A stretch of DNA of 33,269 nt from Natrarchaeobius chitinivorans (GTDB lineage: Archaea; Halobacteriota; Halobacteria; Halobacteriales; Natrialbaceae): positions 1 through 33,269 of the forward strand of contig NZ_REGA01000028.1 of assembly GCF_003841505.1 (NCBI RefSeq), in the 5' to 3' direction. Below the pieces are notes generated by a model. That model made no database searches. It had not been told where the DNA came from and saw nothing but the letters and a program-made list of their open reading frames with translations. The position numbers were made by a program, and so were the translations under genes. Below are positions 7,257 to 16,900 of this stretch, one piece after another (within the stretch, counting starts at the first letter, position 1; each line of letters starts with the position of its first letter).

Positions 7257-8996
7257 ATGGCTCTCGGTGGAATCGCCCTTGCGACGGATTTCGCGCTCCT
7301 GATCGTCGCCGCGACGGCGTTGAGCTACGTCGCCCGGCTGACGAGACAGCCGACCATCGTCGCGTACGTCCTGACGGGTGTCGTCGTCGGCCCGATCGGC
7401 CTCGGAATCGTCGGCGAGGGCGACCAGCTGATCGAAATCGTCGCCGAACTCGGCCTCGGATTTCTCCTGTTCCTCCTCGGCATCGAGATGCGTTTCGAAG
7501 ACATCCGGGAGATCGCGAAACCCGTCGGTGCGATCGCCGTCGGTCAGGCGGTGTTACAGGCCGTCACATCGACGGCCGTCGCCCTCGTGCTGGGGTTCAC
7601 GTTGTTCCAGTCGCTGGTGATTGCGCTGGCGACGACCTTCGGCGCGACGCCGATCATCGTCAAGGTACTCGGGGACAAGGACGATTTAAAGACGCTGTAC
7701 GGCAAGGTCGACGTCGGAATCCTCATCTTTCAGGACATCTACCTCGTGATGGCACTTGCTATTCTCGCGGTCGGAACCGTCGACGACGTCACAGAGATTG
7801 CCACGAGCATCGGCCGCGTGTTCTTCCTGATGGCCGTTATCGGTGTCTTCGCCTTCCTGGCCAGTAAGTACTTCCTGCCGGCGATATTGCGAGCGAGCGC
7901 CGCGAACAAGAGCACACTCTTTACCGTCGGCATCGCGTGGGCGTTTCTGTTCATCTTCGCGGCCGAAACGCTCGCTCTCTCCATCGAGATCGGTGCCTTC
8001 CTTGCGGGACTCGCGCTCGCACAACTCCCGTACAGCACGGAACTCAAAGAACGAATGCGCCCCGCGACGAACTTCTTCATTGCGGTCTTCTTCGCGAGTC
8101 TCGCCCTCCAGATGGGCGTCGAACAGTTGCTGGTCTACTGGCAAGAGGCAATCGCGGCGTCCGTCCTCCTTCTCAGTATCAACTTCTTCATCGTCTTCGG
8201 GTTGTTCTACAGCCAGCGGTTCGACATCGAAACCTCGTTTCTCGGTACGATCTCGATGCTCCAGGTCAGCGAGTTTTCGCTGGTGTTGGGCGCACTCGCC
8301 GTCGAAGAGGGATTCGTCGGGGAGGACATACTCGGCTTTCTCAGCCTCATGGCGTTGATCACGATGCCGATCTCGACGTACTACGTACTCTACAACAGGC
8401 AGATCTACCGTTACGTCCGGCCGTACCTCGAACGGTTCGAACGCGAAGACACTGTCGAAGCCCAGCCCATCGAATACGAGAATCACGCCGTGATCGTCGG
8501 CTACAGCCGCTTTACGAGCGAACTCGTGGACGTCCTCCTGAACGCCGACGCGTCCGGCCCCGGTGTCGACGATGTCGTCGTCATCGAGGATCGGGCTGAG
8601 TACGTCGAAGCACTCTCGAGGGCGGATTTCGGTTTCATCTTCGGGAACGCCCGACACGGCGACATCCGACAGGATGCGAACCTCTCGGGTGCCGAGGTTG
8701 TGGTGAGCGTCGCAAAACGCACCGACGTCTCTCTCCGATTGGTCGAAGACGCCCCGAACGCGTTGACGATCGTCACGGCCACGACCGAGGCGGAAGCGAC
8801 GCGCCTCCACGAGGCCGGTGCCGACTACGTCGTGCTCGAGCGGGGCCTCGTCGGCGAGGAACTGGCGACCCTGCTCGAATCGCTCGACGACCTCGAGGCG
8901 TTCGAACGACGACTCGACGAACTTAACGATCGGGCACGGAACGGTTCACCGCGGACGCACGAGACCGTTTCGTCCGGAGGTGAAACCGATGTATGA
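7257..8996 (+). CDS. CPA2-family cation:proton antiporter (KefB-type), first of a pair
   Basis: This 579-residue membrane protein has ~12 hydrophobic segments over residues 1-395 and a cytoplasmic TrkA-N-like region from about 405 onward. The transport part has the Kef-type sequence VAYVLTGVVVGPIGLG in helix 2, GFLLFLLGIEMRFE after helix 3, and FQDIYLV, where the QD pair is the likely cation/proton site. Such proteins exchange K+ or Na+ for H+. The nucleotide-binding loop is degenerate: VIVGYSRFTSEL replaces the usual GxGxxG, so NAD(H) control may be altered. It overlaps the next gene by 8 nt, arguing for one transcript and perhaps a joint complex. Whether it moves K+ or Na+ cannot be read from the sequence. 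Confidence 0.9.
   Translation: MALGGIALATDFALLIVAATALSYVARLTRQPTIVAYVLTGVVVGPIGLGIVGEGDQLIEIVAELGLGFLLFLLGIEMRFEDIREIAKPVGAIAVGQAVLQAVTSTAVALVLGFTLFQSLVIALATTFGATPIIVKVLGDKDDLKTLYGKVDVGILIFQDIYLVMALAILAVGTVDDVTEIATSIGRVFFLMAVIGVFAFLASKYFLPAILRASAANKSTLFTVGIAWAFLFIFAAETLALSIEIGAFLAGLALAQLPYSTELKERMRPATNFFIAVFFASLALQMGVEQLLVYWQEAIAASVLLLSINFFIVFGLFYSQRFDIETSFLGTISMLQVSEFSLVLGALAVEEGFVGEDILGFLSLMALITMPISTYYVLYNRQIYRYVRPYLERFEREDTVEAQPIEYENHAVIVGYSRFTSELVDVLLNADASGPGVDDVVVIEDRAEYVEALSRADFGFIFGNARHGDIRQDANLSGAEVVVSVAKRTDVSLRLVEDAPNALTIVTATTEAEATRLHEAGADYVVLERGLVGEELATLLESLDDLEAFERRLDELNDRARNGSPRTHETVSSGGETDV
8976..8983 (+). promoter_or_regulatory. Strong Shine-Dalgarno for the second antiporter
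   Basis: GGAGGTGA, a full match to the haloarchaeal anti-Shine-Dalgarno, ends 5 nt before the ATG at 8989. It lies within the end of the first antiporter gene and supports translation of the second gene from the same mRNA. Confidence 0.8.
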
Positions 8997-10629
8997 GATC
9001 CTGTTCGCGCTGACGCTGATTTTCGTCCTCGCGGCCGGCTTGTTGCTCGTCGCCGCACAGCAGGATCTTCCAGTGATCCCCTTTTATCTGCTCGCGGGTG
9101 TCCTCGCCGGATTCGCGATCGACGAAACGCAACTGCTCGATCTGGCCCAGTGGGGAATCGCGTTTCTGGTATTCCTCTTCGGCGTCCACGTCGATCTCGA
9201 GGCGTTCCGATCGACCGGACGCGTCAGCGCCACCGTCGGGGCCGTCCAGGCGTCGCTCGTCGGTACTCTCCTGTTTGGTCTCGGACTCCTGTTCGACCTC
9301 GACGTGTTGAACGCCGTCTACCTCGGCATCGCGGCCGCCCTGAGTTCCTCACTCGTCGCGAAGAGCTACCTCGACGCGGACGACGCCGTTCGACCGACGT
9401 ACGAACGGCTCGCAGAGTCGATTCATTTCACCGAGGATATCCTCGGCGTGCTCGTCGTTCTCGGATTGAGCACGTTCGTCTACGCACAGACAGCCACCGC
9501 GCAGCAGTACGCGGTTGCCGGGGTGATGGTCGCGCTCGCGCTCACGATTCGGTACGTCGTCTTCCATCGACTGACCGCCAGACTGCAGGGGGATGCAGAG
9601 GTGATGATGTTGCTCGGTATCTCGATCCTGATCGGATTCATCGCGATGGCAGAAGCCGCTGGCCTCTCGATCGTCGTCGGCGCGTTCGCCGCCGGGATCA
9701 CCATCGCCGACGACTACCCTCACTCCCTCGAACTCGTCGATACCGTCGACGACCTGGAAGACTTCTTTACGCCGATATTCTTCGTCACCGTCGGTGCGTT
9801 GCTTGCGATCCCGACCCTCGAGACGGTCGGGTACACGCTCGCGCTGGTCGTGGCAGTCCTGGTCGTAAACCCACTGCTCGTCGCGTTCATTCTCCTCCGA
9901 AGCGGCTTCGACGGGCGAACGTCGATCCTCGCGGGTCTGACGCTCGATCAGGTGAGTGCGTTCAGCCTCTTTATCGCGATCGAAGCTCTCGGCGCGGGGA
10001 CGATCGCTCGTCCCGTCTTCGATGCGATCGTCCTCGCAGCAGCAATCACGATGATCGTCGCGACCTACACCGGTCGCCACGCCGGTTCGATCAACCGCTT
10101 GCTGCGCGAGCGTGGCGTCGTTAGCATCCTCGGCGAACCGCTGGGCGAGCGGACACACGTAACCGAGGGGCTAACCGGACACGTGATCGTCATCGACTTC
10201 CAGCACGGCGGCCAGCAGGTTCTCGAGGCCTGCTCGCATCTCGATCGACCGCTACTCGTCATCGAGGACAATCCCGTTCTGTTCGAGGAGGTACGGGACC
10301 AGTGTGACAACTACGTTTACGGGGACGTTCTGAACGACCGAGTGTGGGACCTGGCACAACTGGACGACGCCGCGGCTGTCGTTTCTCTCGCCCCGGAGTA
10401 CGACCGCGCCCGGCGAATCGGTACACTGGACGCGGACGTTCCACGGTTTGTTCGCGTCGACACGACCAATGCGGCCGAGGAACTCCTTGAGCTCGGTGCG
10501 ACCGGCATCGTCTATCCGGACGCGATCGCGGCGGAACGCGTCGGCGACGATCTCGAGGCACTGCTCACCGAAGAGATCTCCCACGAGGAATTCGTCGATC
10601 GAAGCCAGAGCTACTACGACAGGCTGTGA
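8989..10629 (+). CDS. CPA2-family cation:proton antiporter (Kef-type), second of a pair
   Basis: The protein has 546 residues, with ~12 membrane segments (residues 1-385) and a C-terminal TrkA-N/RCK-like region (about 400-530). The transport part has the Kef pattern FLVFLFGVHVDLEAF after helix 3 and HFTEDILGVL at the ion-binding helix, where Glu-Asp replaces the Gln-Asp of its neighbour. In the RCK-like region the nucleotide loop reads VIDFQHGGQQVLE: the first two glycines of GxGxxG are lost, the reverse of the partner's defect. The start MYEILFALTL is fixed by GGAGGTGA 5 nt upstream. It is a distant paralogue of the preceding gene and probably works with it in ion or pH homeostasis. Confidence 0.88.
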   Translation: MYEILFALTLIFVLAAGLLLVAAQQDLPVIPFYLLAGVLAGFAIDETQLLDLAQWGIAFLVFLFGVHVDLEAFRSTGRVSATVGAVQASLVGTLLFGLGLLFDLDVLNAVYLGIAAALSSSLVAKSYLDADDAVRPTYERLAESIHFTEDILGVLVVLGLSTFVYAQTATAQQYAVAGVMVALALTIRYVVFHRLTARLQGDAEVMMLLGISILIGFIAMAEAAGLSIVVGAFAAGITIADDYPHSLELVDTVDDLEDFFTPIFFVTVGALLAIPTLETVGYTLALVVAVLVVNPLLVAFILLRSGFDGRTSILAGLTLDQVSAFSLFIAIEALGAGTIARPVFDAIVLAAAITMIVATYTGRHAGSINRLLRERGVVSILGEPLGERTHVTEGLTGHVIVIDFQHGGQQVLEACSHLDRPLLVIEDNPVLFEEVRDQCDNYVYGDVLNDRVWDLAQLDDAAAVVSLAPEYDRARRIGTLDADVPRFVRVDTTNAAEELLELGATGIVYPDAIAAERVGDDLEALLTEEISHEEFVDRSQSYYDRL

Positions 10630-10743
10630 GATGTACGTTGACTGCGAGAATCGGCGTTCGCGAAACGTCGGGTTCGACCGTCGTCTCGGTGGCCAATCCG
10701 GAGAGAGTGCAGCCCCGGTGGGTGACGAACGCTAGTCCGCCTC

Positions 10744-10826
10744 ATACGGTTTGCTGCAAGTCAGTACCGGAGCGACCGCGGGATGGAACCCCGGTCGCTC
10801 CGGTAAACAGTTGCAGCAATCCGTAT
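10744..10826 (+). repeat. 82-83-bp palindromic repeat, copy 3
   Basis: It starts ATACGGTTTGCTGCAAGTCA and ends ACAGTTGCAGCAATCCGTAT. The inner stem is CCGGAGCGACCG with CGGTCGCTCCGG. The outer stem TTGCTGCAA / TTGCAGCAA carries paired A-to-G and T-to-C changes relative to copy 4. It lies between the convergent ends of the antiporter gene and the Tat-exported gene, and its last base is part of the latter's stop codon. Confidence 0.92.
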
Positions 10827-11302
10827 CAGTCACAGACGTCGTCGGGGTCACTCGTCGCTTTCCCGACGAGTGCGCCCTTGTAGTACACCTTCACCGTGGC
10901 TTTCCCCTTCGGAGCCTTGACCCAGAACGTTTCGGCGGAAGCGAGCGTGTTCTTGACCACGATCTTCCCTTTCTTGCCGGTTTCAGACACGCGATACGTG
11001 AATTTCATATCGGTGTCTTCGCCGTGGTGGAGGTAGAACTGCGCTCGATCGTTATCGGGATCCGCACACTCGAAGTTGAACGCAACCTGCACGTCAGGAT
11101 CGTAGTCCTTCTTGTATTTGCCGCGGCCTTTCTTGCCCTTCTTACCCTTCTTGCCTTTCTTGCCTTTTTTGTCCTTGTAGTGATCGTTCTTCTCTCCAGC
11201 GCTTGCGGTGGTAACACTGAAAACGGAACTCCCGATGAGTCCACCGCTCACTGCGATACCTTTGAGGGCCGTTCGTCGTGAGATGTGATCGTCGTCTGTC
11301 AT
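10826..11302 (-). CDS. Tat-exported lysine/glycine-rich protein of unknown function
   Basis: The 158-residue product begins MTDDDHISRRTALKGIAVSG, a twin-arginine signal (SRRTALK) followed by a hydrophobic core and an Ala-Ser-Ala cleavage region near residue 35. The mature protein opens with a low-complexity basic segment in which Lys-Lys-Gly is repeated about five times. A ~95-residue beta-rich domain follows (from about VQVAFNFECADPDND) with two Cys, one near each end, that could form a disulfide outside the cell. Such a basic stretch is unusual in a haloarchaeal secreted protein. I do not recognise the domain. Binding to an acidic surface such as the S-layer glycoprotein or DNA is conceivable, but this is inference. 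The start at 11302 is chosen because it puts the RR motif at the usual position. Confidence 0.8.
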   Translation of the reverse strand: MTDDDHISRRTALKGIAVSGGLIGSSVFSVTTASAGEKNDHYKDKKGKKGKKGKKGKKGRGKYKKDYDPDVQVAFNFECADPDNDRAQFYLHHGEDTDMKFTYRVSETGKKGKIVVKNTLASAETFWVKAPKGKATVKVYYKGALVGKATSDPDDVCD

Positions 11303-12551
11303 AGGGCACCCCCCAGCCACGAACGGGACGTCCATCTGGCCGGCGAGTATCGACACCTCCACCAGACGAACGTTTTGTTATCAGTGATCTAACCGATCTA
11401 ACGAACATCTTACGGAGTGAAATATTTTTCACCAGTATCTCATGCGAAACTGAAACAACTGTTGGGCAGACAGACACTTGTGAGAGGAGTTCGTGTCTCG
11501 GACCGCAACCGATTTCTCACACACAGACGGAGCCAATTCCTCTCGTACCAGCGGTTCAGGGAATATCTATTCACCAGATTCGAGAAAGGTGTTCCTTCCG
11601 GCACCCACAGTGATCTCGTACGTGGGGCTGCGATTTCTTGCGTATCTAACCCGTTCGCCGATCGCTATCCCGGAAGGACCAACTTACAACACTGGCATTT
11701 CAAAACCCGTATCCGGTATCGAGCGCTTTCGACGTCGCCGTGAAGACACCGGAGGAGTGGCAGTTGAATCGTGCGTGTCTCGGCAACCGTCAATGGGGTC
11801 GAAAACCTCATCGTTCGGCTTCAACCTTTCACCGGTCCGATCTATCGTTCGTCATTTTTCGAATCGCCTGCGACGAACGACGTGACTGGCTCGTGATCGG
11901 TACGGCAGATCGGAAACCCAAAACGTGTGGATGGACGGGATGAGTCCCTACCCCCAATAGATCAGGGACTTCCAGCGAGGAGACACGGCGTGACGATATT
12001 CTGGCAACGACTGTCGTCTGCCTCCACGCGAGTTCCCGCTATCGCTCCCGTAACCGTCCGCGAGGAGCAGGCGAGGGTGAACGTCCGTTGGAATGGGTCG
12101 ATGACGTATCCCCCACCCCCGCCTGATCGGGCGTTTCGGTGGGAAGTACGTAAAGCTATTGGCCGATTCGCGGGGAGCACTCCGGTAGGTACTGATCTCC
12201 TCGAGCGCCGGCTCGTCGAATCGGATCGCCTTATAACTCGCGTCCAAAACGGGCAATATCCTTTAGTGAGCCGGCAGAGAACACCAGAATGCTTCCGAAT
12301 GGAAGCGATGTATGTGGCGGGTGGTAACCGGTAGGTGGTGAGAGCCGTCACATACACCCACACCTTGCGGTGCGACCGGTAGTTCGTACGCAGTCCATTT
12401 AGGAGTAATTGACAGTGAGAGACAACGTTGCTGCCCGGAGGACGAATCGGAATCGGTACGATTCCGGTCGACTCGCCCGACGCTGGTCCCGCTGGTGTGA
12501 AAGCGGCGGCCAGTGAAGACCGTTTCCGACGTCGCGTCCTAACTCACCGGC
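11303..12551. other. 1.2-kb gene-poor region
   Basis: No open frame here has haloarchaeal protein composition: frames of 100-135 codons are rich in Arg and Ser and poor in Asp and Glu. About 11380-11900 looks richer in A and T than its surroundings. Around 11950-12120 a plus frame stays open for ~60 codons ending ...EWVDDVSPTPA then TGA, which could be a remnant of a mobile-element protein, though I cannot name it. The promoter of the Tat-exported gene must lie near 11310-11340. Confidence 0.4.
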
Positions 12552-13103
12552 TCACGAGACGTTCCCGCCCTCCCGCTCGCTCCCGTGGCGGCGATGAAAC
12601 TCCCGCTCGTCGACGGCAACGTACTCGAGGATACCGGTGAAACACGCTGCGAAGCTCCCGCCGAAGACGACGAGGCCGAAAAGAGTTGGGCGGTGGACGT
12701 ACGGGATCGGTCGTTCGAGTCCGAGGACGGTATCCATCCATATCGGGATGCCCACTGTCACGACGACGACCCACAGAACGAGCCCGTAACCGATGCCGAT
12801 GAGGATGCTCGCGAGTACCGTCCAGTGAGACCCCTCGAGACCAGTTACTGAAGCGACCCGTTCGGGCCGAACGAGGGTGATGAGGACGAGAAACCCCCCG
12901 CACGCGAGAAGCGTATGAACGAAGTGAACGCCCCAGATAGCGGCTAACCCGTCCAGTCCGTACAGCGCACCGATGGACTCCATCCGACCAGTGATATGGA
13001 AGTACCCGCCGAAGATCAATCCGGCGAGTGGCACCGAAATGATCGCGCTGGCGAGAACCTGCAGTTCGTACACAGGCGGCTCCGGCGGTCTGTCGGCGGC
13101 CAT
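12552..13103 (-). CDS. Four-helix membrane protein of unknown function
   Basis: The protein has 183 residues with four hydrophobic segments at roughly residues 18-40, 52-75, 95-120 and 140-165. The second ends near a His-containing GVHFVHTLL stretch, and His also occurs just after the first (GYFHITGRM). The C-terminus is charged (EYVAVDEREFHRRHGSERE) and probably cytoplasmic. I do not recognise the family. The ATG at 13103 is preferred over an in-frame GTG at 13130 because AGATAAG (minus strand, 13131-13137) lies 28-34 nt upstream as a TATA box, implying a leaderless mRNA. Confidence 0.65.
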   Translation of the reverse strand: MAADRPPEPPVYELQVLASAIISVPLAGLIFGGYFHITGRMESIGALYGLDGLAAIWGVHFVHTLLACGGFLVLITLVRPERVASVTGLEGSHWTVLASILIGIGYGLVLWVVVVTVGIPIWMDTVLGLERPIPYVHRPTLFGLVVFGGSFAACFTGILEYVAVDEREFHRRHGSEREGGNVS

Positions 13104-13535
13104 TTCGGGAAATACACCAGCGGTGGTCACTTATCTGTACCGGGTGTAAGGAACGCCAACCACGCAACTGGTAGGCAGTTCTAACAGGAAATGGACCCGT
13201 AGTCCGAGATATCAGTCAGTTACAGAACAACTCGAGGCGCGTGTGACGGGCGAACAGCGTCGACTACTGGTGGTCCTCGAGAGACGGGTGGTGAAAATGA
13301 GAGGGAGCCCCAGTAACAGCGGAGTCGATCTACTGTGACGATTCGCACATCAGTCATGCAGTCTGCGGTTCTCGTTCGCCTCGCTCACTTCGAACCGCAT
13401 GCCCCGAACTGCGTGCTACTCGCGGGTCACGTCGTTCCCCGCTCGCCGATCCGCGGTTCTCGTTCGCTTCGCTCACTTCGAACCGCGTGCTCCTCGCACA
13501 ACCCGGTATACAGTGACGTACAGTGGTTCGATACC
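13104..13535. other. Non-coding spacer with repeated hairpins
   Basis: No gene is seen in this ~430-bp stretch. It contains the TATA box of the membrane-protein gene at its left edge and two copies of a 34-bp hairpin sequence, described separately. CAGTGACG or ACTGTGACG occurs on either side of the hairpin pair (about 13333 and 13511). Confidence 0.5.
13365..13486. repeat. Two direct copies of a 34-bp hairpin repeat
   Basis: Copies lie at 13365-13398 and 13453-13486, differing at one base. Each begins GCGGTTCTCGTTCGC and ends CACTTCGAACCGC, so GCGGTTC pairs with GAACCGC. A GCGTGCTxCTCGC string follows both units (13410 and 13485 region). They resemble the GCGAACGAGAACCGC-type palindromes common in haloarchaeal intergenic DNA. 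Confidence 0.85.
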
Positions 13536-13868
13536 CTAGACCGATTCTACTCGTATCTCTCCATTAGCCGCGACTGTCACCAGGCAATCGTTGTACTCGA
13601 ACGACACCGAACCGCCGGTTCGAAGACCGTCCGCACGTGGTTCGAACAGTCGTTCGAGGGCGTCTGCGTTGATCGCATAGTGTAACGGATCGAGTTCCGT
13701 AATTTCCGCATTACAGAACGTTGCGACGGCATCCGCGACGGCAACGCTGAGCGGTTCGTCGTCGAGGCGATCGTACTGTGCCGAATAGTGGTCCCCCGTT
13801 TTCGTCGGTGATTTCGAAGTTATCTTACTCATTGTATACGTACCCCCAGTACGCTCGTGGGAAGACAT
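13536..13868 (-). CDS. HalOD1 output-domain protein
   Basis: This small 110-residue soluble protein has residues ~38-108 matching the haloarchaeal output domain HalOD1. A helix (PLSVAVADAVATFCNAE) leads into LDPLHYAINADALERLF, and the domain ends with a beta hairpin in which VSFEYNDCLVTVAANGEIRVE is typical. HalOD1 occurs alone or fused to signalling proteins and its target is unknown. It follows the Bat-like regulator gene on the same strand after a 75-nt gap, so the two may be co-transcribed, though a TATA-like CTTTACAC ~25 nt before 13868 would give it its own promoter. A second possible start is the ATG at 13832. Confidence 0.8.
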   Translation of the reverse strand: MSSHERTGGTYTMSKITSKSPTKTGDHYSAQYDRLDDEPLSVAVADAVATFCNAEITELDPLHYAINADALERLFEPRADGLRTGGSVSFEYNDCLVTVAANGEIRVESV

Positions 13869-13943
13869 TGGTCCCTTCGTGGTTACGTGTAAAGAGCCTA
13901 ATCGTTAATTGTGTAACGCTTCGAGCAGGCAGTGGTTAACTGA

Positions 13944-16900
13944 TTAACCCCCCTCGGGTGGCAGTCCCTCATCGAAAAGCGCCTCGAAGAGTTTTTTCTC
14001 GGTCGACCGGACGTGTTTGTGAAACGCGGGTGACGATATGTCGAGGGAAATCGCGATATCTTCGCCGGTGGTCCGGCGAGGCCACTCGAAGAATCCGCTG
14101 TGATAGGCGGTCTGGACGACCTCGCGTTGCCTGTCGGTGAGCCGGTCGAGGAGGGCGTTCCGACTGGACGCATCGAGCGCGACGAGGTCGTCTCTGGACT
14201 GTTCTCGGCGAGCGATCATCGACGCCCCAACGCCGCGGCGGTTCAGCGTGGAGATGACCTCGCGAACGTCGACCGCGGATGGAACGTGGATAACTGCCCA
14301 CGCCTCTCGGTTTTCACAAACGAACTCCCGTACCATCCCGCCGTGATCGGTGACGACCGAGCCGAGAAACGGAGTCGAGAGTTCGAGTTGTAACAGTGTC
14401 TCCTCCCCGTCGACCCCGAGAACGGAGGCGTCGACGACGTCCCCGATTTCGTTGACCGCCGCGGGAACCGTTTCGCCGTCGACTGCGTCCGTCACCGAGA
14501 CGAACGCGACCGTTCCGTCGTCTCGGGGTGTCATCCCCTCGAGCGAGACGCGGGCGTCCAGATAGTTCGAGAGTTCGACGAGCGCCGAATCGTCTTCGAT
14601 CGCGAGTTTGATCTCCGTCACTTCGTCGCCGATCAGGGCAGTCTTCCGCTTGACGGCATCGATCGTGTACGCGATCGTTTCGCTCAGGTCGACGAGCGTC
14701 GAACGGAACAGTTCGTCGAACGCGTCCGGATCGTCGCCGTAGAGGGACAACACACCGTACAGAAACCCATCGTAAACGAGCGGAACCGCGAACACCGACT
14801 GGTAGTTCTCGGAAAGCGCCTGTGCACGCCAGGAGCCGTCGTGAATCGAATCTGCGACGTTTTGGACGTAGGTCGATTCTCCCGTTCGTGCAGCTCGTCC
14901 CGCCGGTTCGGCCGCGGAGTCGTCGACTGTCGTCACCGTTATCGAGGAGAGGTAACCGCGGTCGCGGCCTGCCGATTCACGAACCTCGAGTCGATTTCCG
15001 CTCGGATCCGGAGTGCCGATCCAGGCCATCGAGCACGCCTCGAGATCCGCGAGGCGAGTACAGATTCCCCGCTCGATCTCCTCTCTGGAATCGGCCATCA
15101 GGAGGTGTTGTTCGATATCCTGTCGAATCCGGTTCGTTTCGTTCAGGCGCTCGAGGTGTTCGTTCTGTCGTTCTAACTCGTGTTCGCGATCGTGGAGACG
15201 CTGGGTACGCCCGATTCGATCGAAGGTGGCCTCGGCCGTCGTTGCAAACAGCTGTGCGAGGTCGACGGTGTCCTGATCGAACTGACCGACCGCAGTGGAA
15301 ACAGCCACGAGTACGCCGTGTTCCCCGAACGGAACGTACAGACCGCTTCTGACGTTCGTCGCCTCATTGTAGACCGTCTCAGACGTTCGGACGTCGTCGA
15401 AGACTGCTGGTGACCGGGAGACGAAGGTCTCCCAGGTGATACTATCGTCGTGTGGACGAAGTCGTGGGGGAACACCCGTTATCTCTTCGAGGCCAGGTGA
15501 GTGGGCTGCCGGAATCAGTTCGTTGTGTTGCTCGTCGAACCGGTACACGATGACACCCTCGAGACCCAATACGTCAAAGGCGACGTCGACGACGTACTCG
15601 CAGGCGGCCTGCTTCGATTCGACGGACAGCAGGTGGCTGGTCGCATCGTGGAGTGCCGACAGCGTCTCCTGATACTGCGTTCGATCGGTGATGTCGACGG
15701 CGATACCGATGACTCGATCGACGTCGCCGTCGGTCGAAATCGGCCGACACCACGCCTCGAGCATTCGATCGGCGACGCGTCGCTGTGCGTGTATCGTTTG
15801 TCCGTCGAGAGCGGCGCGAAAGTCAGCACGAACTGCAGGGTAGTCCTCCAGCGCCGAAAACGCGGATTCGCCGACGATATCGTCGGTATCGACGCCGAGA
15901 TGTTCGAACGCGCGCCCCTCCGCGAACGTGAACGTCCCGTCGCTATCGAGGACGAAAAGCGCAACGGGAACGTTCTCGATCAACACTTCGAGCCGTTCGG
16001 TTCGCTGATCGAGTTTCCGCTCTCGCTCGATACGGTCGGTGACGTCTCGCCAGTAGACGGAGATGCCGGACGGTGACGGATAGATCCGCGCGTCGATCCA
16101 CGCATCGTATGGTTCGAAGTACGCTTCGACGGTTTTCGGTTCCTGCGTATCCACCGCCTCGATCGCCGCAGATTCGAACGGCGACCCCTCGAGACCGGGA
16201 AAAACCGCGAGAATATCGCGGCCGAGCAGTTCGTCCCTGTCCAGATCGATATCCCCGATCGCACGGTCGTTGACGTACGTGAACTTCCACTCCGAATCGA
16301 GCGCGTAGAACGCGTCCGTCACCCTGTCGAACGATTTGTCGAGTTCCCGCACGACGTGGTGGTACGCCGTCGCGTCTCGGATCGAGGCGACGATTCCGGA
16401 GATGGACTCGTCGTCGAGGCGGTTCGTAAGCGTTGCCGCGTGGACCCACCAGCCGTCGTCGTGCTGGAATCGGTACTCGATCGTCGCCGTGGAGCCTGGA
16501 TCCCCCTCACGGAGCGACTCGAGGGTTCTCGAGACCGATGCTCTGTCCTCTGGGTGGACCATATCCACGAACCGTCGGCCAACCAGTTCCTCGGTCTCGG
16601 CCGGGCCGTTCCACTCCTCCGAAGGGACGGCCGCCGCGATCCGGAAGGAATCGTCGACGACGAGGAGCGTGTCTGAACTGTGTGCGAGCAAGCCGCGAGG
16701 AAGGGTTCGCCGGTCATCAGAACCGCGGTTCGTGTCACGTTCCTCAGGATCCCGGTTCGTGTCACGTTCTCCAGGGGTTCGATTTGTGTCACGTTCCTCG
16801 GGCGTCCGACCCGCGTCGAGTTCGATCGCCGTTCGGATTCGATGCTCGAGCAGCGAGGGGACGGTTCCCGATTCGACGGTGAGCACTTCCGTCATGCCGT

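Noticed and set aside
13365-13486. Possible CRISPR array
   Set aside because: Only two units with a spacer of unequal character and internal hairpins; no cas genes anywhere in the window.
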